NCBI GenBank assembly: GCA_046340555.1
Contig: JBKDSL010000006.1
Location: 30,740-94,739 of the forward strand
From: JALRAP01 sp046340555
Lineage (GTDB): Bacteria; Bacteroidota; Bacteroidia; AKYH767-A; OLB10
Length of the DNA stretch: 64,000 nt
Reading direction: 5' to 3'
Shown: piece after piece, positions 26,752 through 33,881 of the stretch
Numbering within the stretch: position 1 is the first letter of the stretch
Layout: every line of letters begins with the position of its first letter
Made by a program: the position numbers and the translations under genes
Notes under the pieces: generated by a model
The model's input: only the letters and a program-made list of their open reading frames with translations
The model's database searches: none
Told to the model about the DNA's origin: nothing

Positions 26752-27837
26752 TCAGAACCTGTCTCGCAGGTCAGTCATTGGTTTTTCAAAATGCTTGTAC
26801 AACAGGGTGGAGGCGGTTACAACTATGACCCAGTAAGAAATGTAGATTGTTATCGATTGCAATGGGTTTTGCGGCATAAAATGTTTCTCCAAAACCATGG
26901 CTACCAGTCCAAGGTTTATCAGGTACATCGAATAGGAGATGAGCGATATGTGGCGAATGGCTTTGCCAAATAAATTCCTGCAGGATTTCCAGCTCGCTGC
27001 TAGCGGTAGCATCATAGATGAGCCCAAGCCCATAGATGAAAAGTGCCATGTCATGGCATCGAAACCGGTCGGGTCCATGCTAATGAACCGCTTTGTCAAA
27101 ATAAAAACCAAAACTCCTGTGATGAACAATGGCCATCTCCATTTTTGGATGATGCTCTCGTAATAAAAGCAGAGCCATGCCATCAAAACTCCGTACATGA
27201 TTGCATCTAACCTGGTGATAACTGTTTTTCTAAAGGTTACATCGAACCAAAATGCATCAAGTTTGGTTTCAGAGATCGAATATCTATACATCAATGGAAG
27301 AAACAATAGCAAGACGATTACTGAAAAGGTAATATGTTTGGGTTTTGCTTTTTTGCTTACGATGTATGATATGAAAACAATAAGCGCAGGTGTGATAAGG
27401 TAAAACCATTCTTCGACGGATAGGCTCCATGATTCCCAGAAGAAGTCGGTGAACGGATTGATAAGATTCTGGCAGAAAAAAACAAAGTTCCAGTTGAAAT
27501 TATCGGTGTTTGCGTTGTTGAGTCCCCAATATGCAAATGCCAGGTTAAGTATCAAAACCAGGTAATATGCTGGAATAGTGCGGAACCACCTTCGTTTCCA
27601 AAAGTTTAAAAGTTCCGGGATCGATTCTATTTTGGAGGATTCTTTAAGTCGGATCAGCATGCCCCCGATCAGGAAACCACTTAATACAAAAAACAACTCC
27701 ACACCATCTGGAACACTGAAGCCAGGGAATCCTGGGATTGCTTTGTTAATAATGAATCCGCCATGGACGGTAACCACGCAAAGAATTGCAATGGCTCTGA
27801 ATAAGTCAAGTCCGAAAATTCGCTCTTGCGTACTCAT
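26752..27837 (-). CDS. Acyltransferase family 3 membrane protein (OafA/YrhL-like)
   Basis: This is a multi-span inner-membrane acyltransferase that typically transfers acetyl or other acyl groups to extracytoplasmic sugars. The N-terminus has the family signature GLDLFRAIAILCVVTVHGGF with the catalytic-type His, followed by ELFFVLSGFLIGGMLIRL. A run of about ten hydrophobic segments ends with WVIVVTASTLLYKHFEKPM. RWFRTIPAYYLVL is the conserved RxxRxxPxY region. The length of 361 residues is normal. It starts 18 bases after the lptF/G stop, so it may be the third gene of the tgt-lptF/G unit. The acceptor could be the surface glycan made elsewhere in this window, but nothing in the sequence shows that. 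Confidence 0.9.
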   Translation of the reverse strand: MSTQERIFGLDLFRAIAILCVVTVHGGFIINKAIPGFPGFSVPDGVELFFVLSGFLIGGMLIRLKESSKIESIPELLNFWKRRWFRTIPAYYLVLILNLAFAYWGLNNANTDNFNWNFVFFCQNLINPFTDFFWESWSLSVEEWFYLITPALIVFISYIVSKKAKPKHITFSVIVLLLFLPLMYRYSISETKLDAFWFDVTFRKTVITRLDAIMYGVLMAWLCFYYESIIQKWRWPLFITGVLVFILTKRFISMDPTGFDAMTWHFSSMGLGSSMMLPLAASWKSCRNLFGKAIRHISLISYSMYLINLGLVAMVLEKHFMPQNPLQSITIYISYWVIVVTASTLLYKHFEKPMTDLRDRF

Positions 27838-27855
27838 GGCAATTCTATTGATTTA

Positions 27856-28947
27856 TCACTTAGGTGCTTTTACGTAAAGTATGATTGCGATAATGCCGAA
27901 AACAATATTCGGTATCCAAACTGCAACAGCAGCATGTAAGTTGCCATTGGTAGCAAAGGTGGTGGTAACCTGCATGAACATTATATAGGTAAAGCTTAAA
28001 AGTATGCCGGCGCCGATTTGAATTCCAATTCCCCCTCTAACTTTTTTAGAGGATAAGGAGACCCCAATCAGCGTCAATATGAAAGTAGCGAATGGGAAGG
28101 AGCTTCTTCTGTAGCGCTCCACCATGTCGAATTGTATTCCCTCAGCACCTCTTGCCCGCTTATCGGCAATAAATGCGTCCAATTCTTGATTGTCAAATGT
28201 AGTGATGTTGTTGTCTCGAGTCGAGAATTCTTCCGGGAGGAATCCAAATGTGGTATCCTTGATGGTTCCGGAGCTGAAGGTTTCCTGGTCTTTCTGAATT
28301 GTCCTGATGAACCAGTTTTCAGCTCTCCACTTGTTTCCCGTGCTGTCCCAAACCAAACGATTGCTGCTGAACTTGTACTTCAGCTCTAGATTCTCGAATT
28401 TCTCGTATGTGAATCGAAATCCTGATTTTTCTATGGTGTTAAAGCTTTCAAAATAAATGAATTCTCCGGGTTTGATTTGCCTGTGGATATTTCTGGCCTT
28501 AAGCACGTAAGGGTTTTTAATGTAGGTGTTTTCGAATGCAAGCCTTTTTTTATTTGCATCGGGAATCACCCAGCCGTTCAGGTAATATGAAGTGCATGCC
28601 AAAAGCGCTGCCACCGCCATGTAAGGCATCAGCATTCTGCGAAAACTAATGCCACTAGATAGTATGGCGACTATTTCAGTCTGAGCCGCCATTTTTGAAG
28701 TGAAAAAAATCACTGAAATGAATATGAAAAGCGGTGAAAACAGGTTTGCGAAATAGGGTATGAACTTCAAATAGTAATCGAATACGATAGACTCAAAAGG
28801 CGCTTTCCTTTCAATGAAGTCATCTATTTTTTCGGAAATGTCAAAAACTATTGCAATCATGATGATGAGTGCGATAGCGAAAAGAAAAGTCGTTAGAAAC
28901 TTCTTGACAATATACAGGTCCAAAATATTCAGTCCTTTTTTCAGCAT
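27856..28947 (-). CDS. LptF/LptG-family (YjgP/YjgQ) permease
   Basis: This is an inner-membrane component of the lipopolysaccharide transport ABC complex that extracts LPS toward the periplasmic bridge. The N-terminal LNILDLYIVKKFLTTFLFAIAL is the family start. Two or three spans follow, then a periplasmic beta-jellyroll region (about 150-280) with NIHRQIKPGEFIYFESF, and three C-terminal spans (FPFATFILTLIGVSLSSKK, GIQIGAGILLSFTYIMF, AVAVWIPNIVFGIIAIILY). The frame can be extended to 28992, but the ATG at 28947, two bases past the tgt stop, fits the family. LptF and LptG cannot be told apart here; Bacteroidota encode both at separate places. Confidence 0.9.
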   Translation of the reverse strand: MLKKGLNILDLYIVKKFLTTFLFAIALIIMIAIVFDISEKIDDFIERKAPFESIVFDYYLKFIPYFANLFSPLFIFISVIFFTSKMAAQTEIVAILSSGISFRRMLMPYMAVAALLACTSYYLNGWVIPDANKKRLAFENTYIKNPYVLKARNIHRQIKPGEFIYFESFNTIEKSGFRFTYEKFENLELKYKFSSNRLVWDSTGNKWRAENWFIRTIQKDQETFSSGTIKDTTFGFLPEEFSTRDNNITTFDNQELDAFIADKRARGAEGIQFDMVERYRRSSFPFATFILTLIGVSLSSKKVRGGIGIQIGAGILLSFTYIMFMQVTTTFATNGNLHAAVAVWIPNIVFGIIAIILYVKAPK

Positions 28948-28949
28948 TC

Positions 28950-30080
28950 TCAAAGTCTCCTGCCTAATTTTTGAATCATATTGTTTTTCCAATCGCGGAA
29001 AGTGCCGTCTGTGATTTTTGACCTTGCTTCTCTTAGTAGGTTAACATAGAAACCGATATTGTGCAAAGTAGCGATTTGTGCGCCAAGCATTTCTTTGGAT
29101 ATCATCAAATGGCGCAAGTAAGCTTTTGAATAATCGTTGTCGACATAACTCACTCCATAAGGGTCGATAGGTGATAGGTCGTCTTTCCATTTTTCGTTCC
29201 GGATGTTGATGATTCCCTCCGAAGTGAATAACATGCCATTTCTTGCGTTTCTGGTTGGCATCACACAATCGAACATGTCTACTCCGAGGGAAATGCATTC
29301 CAATAAGTTTACCGGAGTGCCTACGCCCATTAAGTACCTTGGCTTGTCTTTTGGAAGGATATCGCAAACCGCTTCGGTCATTTCGTACATATCCTCCGCC
29401 GGCTCTCCGACTGAAAGTCCGCCGATGGCGTTCCCCGGGCAATTTGCTGAAGCAATGAATTCGGCTGATTCTTTCCTTAAGTCGGGATAGGTGCTGCCTT
29501 GGACAATAGGGAAAAGATATTGTTCGTATCCATATAGCGATGGGGTTGAATCCAGATGTGTGATACATCGCTTTAGCCATCGATGGGTCATTTCCATGGA
29601 TTTCCGAGCTGTTCTTTTTTCGCAAGGGTATGGAGTACATTCATCAAATGCCATGATGATGTCTGCGCCTATGGCCCGTTGGATATCCATGGAGGTTTCT
29701 GGAGAGAGAAACCTTTTGGATCCGTCAATGTGCGAGCGGAAATAAACGCCTTCTTCCTTTATTTTGCGGGTATCGGCAAGGGAATATACTTGGTAACCAC
29801 CGCTGTCTGTAAGAATAGGCCTATCCCAATTCATGAATCCGTGAAGTCCTCCCGCTTTGATGAGTAAGTCTGTTCCGGGGCGAAGATTCAAATGGTAAGT
29901 GTTTCCAAGTATGATATAGGCATTCGTGTCAGCTTTCAAATCTCGTTGCTGTACACCTTTAACTGTTCCGGCTGTTCCAACGGGCATGAATACGGGAGTT
30001 GGTATTTCTCCGTGGTGGGTTTTGATGACTCCCGCCCGGGCCTTGCTGTTATTGTCAACTTGTTGGAGGCTGAAAAACAT
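28950..30080 (-). CDS. tgt: tRNA-guanine transglycosylase (queuine tRNA-ribosyltransferase), zinc cysteines absent
   Basis: The enzyme exchanges guanine for preQ1 at the wobble base of tRNAs for Asp, Asn, His and Tyr. Seen: PVFMPVGTAGTVKGV, the catalytic-site DSGGYQVYSL, FDECTPYPC, GGLSVGEP, YLMGVGTPVNLLE and DCVMPTRNARNGM with the nucleophilic Asp. In well-studied bacterial Tgt the zinc is held by CxCxxC plus His in the segment before SRAYLRHL. Here that segment reads IDPYGVSYVDNDYSKAYLRHL-type sequence with Gly, Ser and Asp in place of the three Cys, while the distal His of TLHN remains. The length of 376 residues is normal. It leads a unit with lptF/G and has an exact -7 element upstream. 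Confidence 0.95.
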   Translation of the reverse strand: MFFSLQQVDNNSKARAGVIKTHHGEIPTPVFMPVGTAGTVKGVQQRDLKADTNAYIILGNTYHLNLRPGTDLLIKAGGLHGFMNWDRPILTDSGGYQVYSLADTRKIKEEGVYFRSHIDGSKRFLSPETSMDIQRAIGADIIMAFDECTPYPCEKRTARKSMEMTHRWLKRCITHLDSTPSLYGYEQYLFPIVQGSTYPDLRKESAEFIASANCPGNAIGGLSVGEPAEDMYEMTEAVCDILPKDKPRYLMGVGTPVNLLECISLGVDMFDCVMPTRNARNGMLFTSEGIINIRNEKWKDDLSPIDPYGVSYVDNDYSKAYLRHLMISKEMLGAQIATLHNIGFYVNLLREARSKITDGTFRDWKNNMIQKLGRRL

Positions 30081-30120
30081 GATACTACGTGTGGGATTGG
30101 CGAACGTGTTAATATCTTGT

Positions 30121-30128
30121 CAAAAGTA
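30121..30128 (-). promoter_or_regulatory. tgt: Candidate -7 promoter element for tgt
   Basis: On the minus strand the bases read TACTTTTG, an exact TAnnTTTG match, 40 bases before the tgt ATG. No TTG was found at the usual -33 distance. It is divergent from the element at 30155-30162. Confidence 0.4.
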
Positions 30129-30154
30129 GAAATTTATATTCTTGACTGCCTTTT

Positions 30155-30162
30155 TAGTTTTG
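30155..30162 (+). promoter_or_regulatory. Candidate -7 promoter element for the membrane glycosyltransferase
   Basis: TAGTTTTG is an exact TAnnTTTG match 20 bases before the ATG at 30183. The -33 region is AT-rich without a clear TTG. It supports starting the gene at 30180 or 30183 rather than inside the tgt gene. Confidence 0.4.
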
Positions 30163-30182
30163 CATCTCGATTTTACGTGATG

Positions 30183-31304
30183 ATGAATTTTGAATTTTCC
30201 TGGCAGTGGTGGGTAGTTGCAATCGGAGCTATTGCGTTATTGGTACAATTTGGGCATTTGTTTTTCAGGTTTGCTTTGGTTGCTTTCCATAGGCCCTCCA
30301 ATCAATTTGACTCAAAAGAGCCTGTGTCGGTCATAATTTGTGCCAGGAATGAGTTGCGAAACCTGCAGCAGTTTCTGTTGTCGGTCTTGACTCAGAATTA
30401 TCCGGATTATCAGGTTGTGGTAGTAAATGATTGTTCTTGGGATGAAAGTGAGAAGTATTTGGATGAAATGGCTCTGAATTATCCCCATTTGAAGGTCGTA
30501 ACCATCCGTGAGCAAGAAAAATACATTCATGGAAAGAAGTTTGCCGTATCCTTGGGCGTGAAGGCTGCCTCCCACGATTTGCTATTGTTGACAGATGCGG
30601 ATTGCAAGCCGGTTTCATCTGATTGGATTAGTCGGATGACTTCGTCCTACAGTCCTGGAACTGAAATAGTGGTAGGCTATGGGGCATACATGAAATCAGG
30701 CGGTCTTTTAAATCGACTAATTCGATTCGACACTGTTTTTAGTGCCATTCAGTTTTTATCAGCCGCCCTGGCTGGTAAGGCATATATGGGCGTTGGCCGT
30801 AACCTTTCTTATCGAAAATCATTGTTTTTTAAAAATAAAGGATTTGCAAAACACAATCACGTTCTTTCGGGCGATGATGACCTTTTTGTAAACGAAACCG
30901 CTAGAAAAGATAATGTTAAGGTTCAGATACACCCTGATTCTTTCACTTTGTCTGTTCCTCAAAAGACCTTTGGAGGATGGTTTCGTCAAAAGCGAAGGCA
31001 TCAAAGTACGTCTGCTTATTACAAGCCTGGTCATCGTTGGCAAATTGGCTCCATGTTTTTTTCTCATCTGATTTACATGTTGGCCACAGCATTTTTATTG
31101 GTTGTGTGGTTTCAGCCATATTGGGTTTTAGGTGTGTTTGGCTTTTGGTTGTTAGCCCGATTGATTATATTTGGCATGTCAATGAAGAAGCTGGGAGAGC
31201 TCGACAATCTCTGGATGCTGCCGCTTTTTGACATCGTAATTTGGTTTCTTTATCCTGCCTTAGCCCTTTCCAATTCAATTAGCAAGCCTAAAACCTGGAG
31301 ATAA
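30183..31304 (+). CDS. Membrane-bound glycosyltransferase family 2 protein
   Basis: One N-terminal membrane span (WWVVAIGAIALLVQFGHLFF) precedes a GT-A domain: PVSVIICARNELRNLQ, VVVVNDCSWDES, then LLLTDADCKP with the DxD-type metal site, SGDDDLFVNETA as catalytic region, and FRQKRRHQS, similar to the QxxRW motif of processive enzymes. Three C-terminal spans follow (LIYMLATAFLLVVW, VLGVFGFWLLARLIIF, IVIWFLYPALALSN). The layout is that of CesA-like or ceramide-glucosyltransferase-like family 2 enzymes. The open frame extends back to 29892 inside tgt, but the paired ATGs at 30180/30183 are the natural start. Its TAA overlaps the sigma-factor ATG (TAATG). Product glycan or glycolipid unknown. Confidence 0.86.
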   Translation: MNFEFSWQWWVVAIGAIALLVQFGHLFFRFALVAFHRPSNQFDSKEPVSVIICARNELRNLQQFLLSVLTQNYPDYQVVVVNDCSWDESEKYLDEMALNYPHLKVVTIREQEKYIHGKKFAVSLGVKAASHDLLLLTDADCKPVSSDWISRMTSSYSPGTEIVVGYGAYMKSGGLLNRLIRFDTVFSAIQFLSAALAGKAYMGVGRNLSYRKSLFFKNKGFAKHNHVLSGDDDLFVNETARKDNVKVQIHPDSFTLSVPQKTFGGWFRQKRRHQSTSAYYKPGHRWQIGSMFFSHLIYMLATAFLLVVWFQPYWVLGVFGFWLLARLIIFGMSMKKLGELDNLWMLPLFDIVIWFLYPALALSNSISKPKTWR

Positions 31305-31939
31305 TGTCAGATGAACAGCAAGTCGGTTCGGCCGAAGTGAATCCTAACTTGAGTGAAAAGGCGGTTAAAGACTATGCCTTGGTCCGCGATGCAGTTGATC
31401 ATGGAGACCAGAAGGCTTATGCTGAATTGATGTCTCGATACAAGGATTCGATTTACTTCATGCTCTTGAAAATGGTCAATAACCGTGACGACGCCGACGA
31501 CTTGACCATAGAGGCTTTTGGTAAGGCCTTTCGAAATCTTAAGCAATACACACCCGATTACGCTTTCAGTACCTGGTTATTCAAGATTGCCACCAACAAT
31601 TGTATCGATTTCATCCGCAAAAAGCGCAAAATGACCCTTTCCTTGGATAGGGGATTTGATACTGAAGACGGAGGAGAAATCACCTTGGAGGTGAAATCCA
31701 ACACCCCTGATCCAGAGGAGCACATGATGAAAAAACAAAATGTGATCCTGATGCGGGATGTTGTTGAGAGGTTAAAGCCTCGTTATCGCCGATTGGTGGA
31801 GCTAAGGTATTTCCAGGAGCGCTCCTACGAAGAGATTTCAGATGAGCTCAAGCTTCCTTTGGGAACGGTAAAGGCACAGCTTTTCAGGGCTAGGGAATTC
31901 TTGTACCAGATTATGAAGAGCTCTGGACACAAATTGTAG
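31304..31939 (+). CDS. Sigma-70 family RNA polymerase sigma factor (ECF-like)
   Basis: A 211-residue two-domain sigma factor. Region 2 spans about residues 40-105, with YKDSIYFMLLKMVNNRDDADDLTIEAF and the promoter-melting helix AFSTWLFKIATNNCIDFIRKKRK. Region 4 spans about 145-205, with RYRRLVELRYFQERSYEEIS and the recognition helix PLGTVKAQLFRAREFL. Regions 1 and 3 are missing, as in the extracytoplasmic-function group. No anti-sigma factor is adjacent, so regulation by membrane sequestration is not supported here. Translational coupling to the glycosyltransferase through a TAATG overlap is clear. Its regulon is unknown. Confidence 0.92.
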   Translation: MSDEQQVGSAEVNPNLSEKAVKDYALVRDAVDHGDQKAYAELMSRYKDSIYFMLLKMVNNRDDADDLTIEAFGKAFRNLKQYTPDYAFSTWLFKIATNNCIDFIRKKRKMTLSLDRGFDTEDGGEITLEVKSNTPDPEEHMMKKQNVILMRDVVERLKPRYRRLVELRYFQERSYEEISDELKLPLGTVKAQLFRAREFLYQIMKSSGHKL

Positions 31940-31971
31940 TATCCATCATTTTCCAAAATAACTAGTTCAGC

Positions 31972-32601
31972 ATGGAAGGTGTTTCCGTTATAACCAAGTA
32001 TTTTAAAAACTTGGACGACCTTCAATTGCAACGGTTTACCCAACTTGGGGCATTGTACGCAACATGGAACGAGCGCGTGAATCTGGTCTCACGAAAAGAC
32101 ATAGAACACCTATATGAACGGCATATTTTGCATTCGCTGTCAATTGCCAGGTTTATAAAATTTAAGCCGGATGTTAAGGTGATGGATTTAGGCACAGGAG
32201 GCGGGTTTCCCGGTATTCCTTTGGCTATTTGTTTTCCCGAAGTTCAGTTTACCTTGATAGATTCTATTGCCAAGAAAATGCGGGTGGTTGAAGATTTGGT
32301 TCAAGTGTTGGGTCTAAAGAATGTGAATACCATTGTGGGCAGAGCCGAGAACATAAAAGGTAGTTTCGATTATGTAGTGAGTAGGGCCGTTGCTCCTTTG
32401 TCTGAAATTTATGCTTGGACTGGAAAGTCAATAGCTAAAAAGCAGCAACATGCCATGCCAAACGGCATCATTTGTCTTAAAGGAGGTGATTTGAGAGATG
32501 AGCTAATGCCCTTCAAAAACAGGGTTGAGGTGCACGAAATCCACGATTGGTTCGATGAAGAATTCTTCGAAACCAAGAAGTTGGTGTACTTGCCTTGTTG
32601 A
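31972..32601 (+). CDS. rsmG: 16S rRNA (guanine-527-N7)-methyltransferase RsmG
   Basis: A SAM-dependent methyltransferase that modifies G527 of 16S rRNA; in several bacteria its loss causes low-level streptomycin resistance. The SAM-binding motif is VMDLGTGGGFPGIPLAICFP, followed by FTLIDSIAKKMRVVEDL, then NTIVGRAENI and DYVVSRAVAPL. An N-terminal helical region contains WNERVNLVSRKDIEHLYERHILHS, typical of the GidB family. The length of 209 residues is normal. It lies 32 bases after the sigma-factor gene on the same strand and 90 bases before rpmH, which has its own promoter. Confidence 0.96.
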   Translation: MEGVSVITKYFKNLDDLQLQRFTQLGALYATWNERVNLVSRKDIEHLYERHILHSLSIARFIKFKPDVKVMDLGTGGGFPGIPLAICFPEVQFTLIDSIAKKMRVVEDLVQVLGLKNVNTIVGRAENIKGSFDYVVSRAVAPLSEIYAWTGKSIAKKQQHAMPNGIICLKGGDLRDELMPFKNRVEVHEIHDWFDEEFFETKKLVYLPC

Positions 32602-32634
32602 AAATCAGGTGTTTAAGAAATTAATTCGGTGTAA

Positions 32635-32666
32635 TTGCTTTCGGATGATTTTTATCCTTATTTTTG
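32635..32666 (+). promoter_or_regulatory. rpmH: Promoter of rpmH
   Basis: TTG at 32635-32637 and TATTTTTG at 32659-32666 are separated by 21 bases, which matches the Bacteroidota primary-sigma pattern (TTTG, 17-23 bases, TAnnTTTG). The start codon lies 26 bases downstream. This is the best promoter match in the window. Confidence 0.65.
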
Positions 32667-32691
32667 CACTCCGTTTCAAATAGATACAGTC

Positions 32692-32856
32692 ATGAAAAGG
32701 ACATTTCAGCCATCAGCAAGAAAGAGAAGAAATAAGCACGGATTTCGTGAGCGTATGGCGTCTGCCAACGGTCGTCGCGTGCTAGCAGCTCGCAGAGCAA
32801 AAGGACGTCACAAGCTTACCGTGTCTGATGAGGATACGATGCGCCGCCACCATTGA
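32692..32856 (+). CDS. rpmH: 50S ribosomal protein bL34
   Basis: A 54-residue, strongly basic protein. MKRTFQPSARKRRNKHGFRE and the following MASANGRRVLAARRAKGRHK are the invariant bL34 core. The extra tail SDEDTMRRHH makes it slightly longer than the usual 44-52 residues; such tails are common in this phylum. The frame is open to 32635, but the ATG at 32692 is certain from the conserved start. It has its own promoter and a strong terminator, so it is transcribed alone. The usual partner rnpA is not adjacent. Confidence 0.97.
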   Translation: MKRTFQPSARKRRNKHGFRERMASANGRRVLAARRAKGRHKLTVSDEDTMRRHH

Positions 32857-32876
32857 TTCTAACCTAAAAACATATT

Positions 32877-32904
32877 AAAGCCGTCGGGTTTACCTGACGG
32901 CTTT
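32877..32904 (+). terminator. Rho-independent terminator of rpmH
   Basis: A 12-bp stem with one G-T pair (AAAGCCGTCGGG / CCTGACGGCTTT) and a 4-base loop is followed by a T run on the plus strand. It sits between rpmH and the convergent hydrolase gene and may serve both weakly. Confidence 0.9.
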
Positions 32905-32905
32905 T

Positions 32906-33745
32906 TTATTTTTCACAGTTTAGGATAATCGTTACCAATTCGCTTTTTCGCTCGTAAAGCCGATGCCCTGAATCCAAAACATGCAAACGGCCAAATGGTT
33001 GGATTCTATTCATGAATCTTTCACCTTGGGAAACTGGTATAACCGTATCATTATTGCCGAAAACCAAATGGGTTATGATCCCCTTTTTTCGAATGTTTAT
33101 AGCGATTTGTGCTAGGTTAGGAATGGTTTTCCTGTGCGACATCCAGCTTAGGTATACCAATTCCCGGGATTTTTCATGCGTGATTTGATGGATGAAATAG
33201 TCAGAGGTCCGTTTCGTATAAATACCCAACTTTGCGAATAATCGTATCAACGCCACAACCCTGGTTGGGTTTTTCCTGAAGTTGCCCATCAAGTATCGTC
33301 CAAGTTGCGTTGCTGTTACGAAACGGTATCCGGGATGGTATCGAAGCGCATCAGGAGCCATCAAATACAAATTGTCTATTCTATTAGGAACCAGTTCCAC
33401 CATATTCAAAGCCAATCGCCCTCCAAAACTGTGAGCCATCACCGAAAAGGATTCAATATCCAAGGCCTTAATCAACTCGATAAAAGCGTTTTTCAGTTCA
33501 ATCGTATTGAATGCGTCTTCGGCATTTGTAGCAGCGAAATTACTGCCGTGATGGATTAGGGAAACGGCTGCGACTCTGAATTTGCCCTCCAACTTGGAGC
33601 CCAGATCCAAGAGGTCTTGATAGCTCCTGTTGAATCCATGAAAAGCAATCAGTGTTTCTGGGCCATATCCATAAACATGAATCTGCCAAGTAATCCTACC
33701 TGAATCCACAGAAATGCGTTTTGGTTTATCCACGATAGCCCTCAA
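32906..33745 (-). CDS. Alpha/beta-fold hydrolase
   Basis: A 279-residue cytoplasmic protein with the alpha/beta hydrolase plan. It has an oxyanion-loop motif TLIAFHGFNRSYQD, the nucleophile elbow AHSFGGR (Ser about residue 103), a lid region rich in Tyr and Arg, an acidic position in HLVFGNNDTVIPV and a catalytic His in LDSGHRLY. The triad order Ser, Asp, His is intact. No signal peptide is seen. It stands alone on the minus strand, divergent from carB. The substrate cannot be told; relatives include esterases, lactonases and carbon-carbon hydrolases. Confidence 0.88.
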   Translation of the reverse strand: MRAIVDKPKRISVDSGRITWQIHVYGYGPETLIAFHGFNRSYQDLLDLGSKLEGKFRVAAVSLIHHGSNFAATNAEDAFNTIELKNAFIELIKALDIESFSVMAHSFGGRLALNMVELVPNRIDNLYLMAPDALRYHPGYRFVTATQLGRYLMGNFRKNPTRVVALIRLFAKLGIYTKRTSDYFIHQITHEKSRELVYLSWMSHRKTIPNLAQIAINIRKKGIITHLVFGNNDTVIPVSQGERFMNRIQPFGRLHVLDSGHRLYERKSELVTIILNCEK

Positions 33746-33820
33746 TATTGTGAAAAAATACTCCTTCTTTATTTATCCACAGGGCTATTCCCCATTTTTT
33801 TTAATGGTATTTTTACCCTT

Positions 33821-33876
33821 AGACCAGTCTTGTAGCCCCTTCCCACGTGGACTGGTTTACTAATCTAATAACCAGT
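33821..33876 (+). promoter_or_regulatory. carB leader with competing inverted repeats
   Basis: Three short segments can pair in two exclusive ways: A (ACCAGTC, 33823-33829) with B (GACTGGT, 33850-33856), or B (ACTGGTT, 33851-33857) with C (AACCAGT, 33870-33876). The B:C hairpin ends five bases before the carB ATG. A TATTTTTA near-match to the -7 element at 33808-33815 would start transcription about where A begins. Function is inferred only. Confidence 0.3.
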
Positions 33877-33881
33877 ATTTT

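Noticed and set aside
29892..30179. Large N-terminal extension of the membrane glycosyltransferase across tgt
   Set aside because: It is the shadow of tgt on the other strand; the paired ATGs at 30180/30183 begin the conserved N-terminal membrane span.
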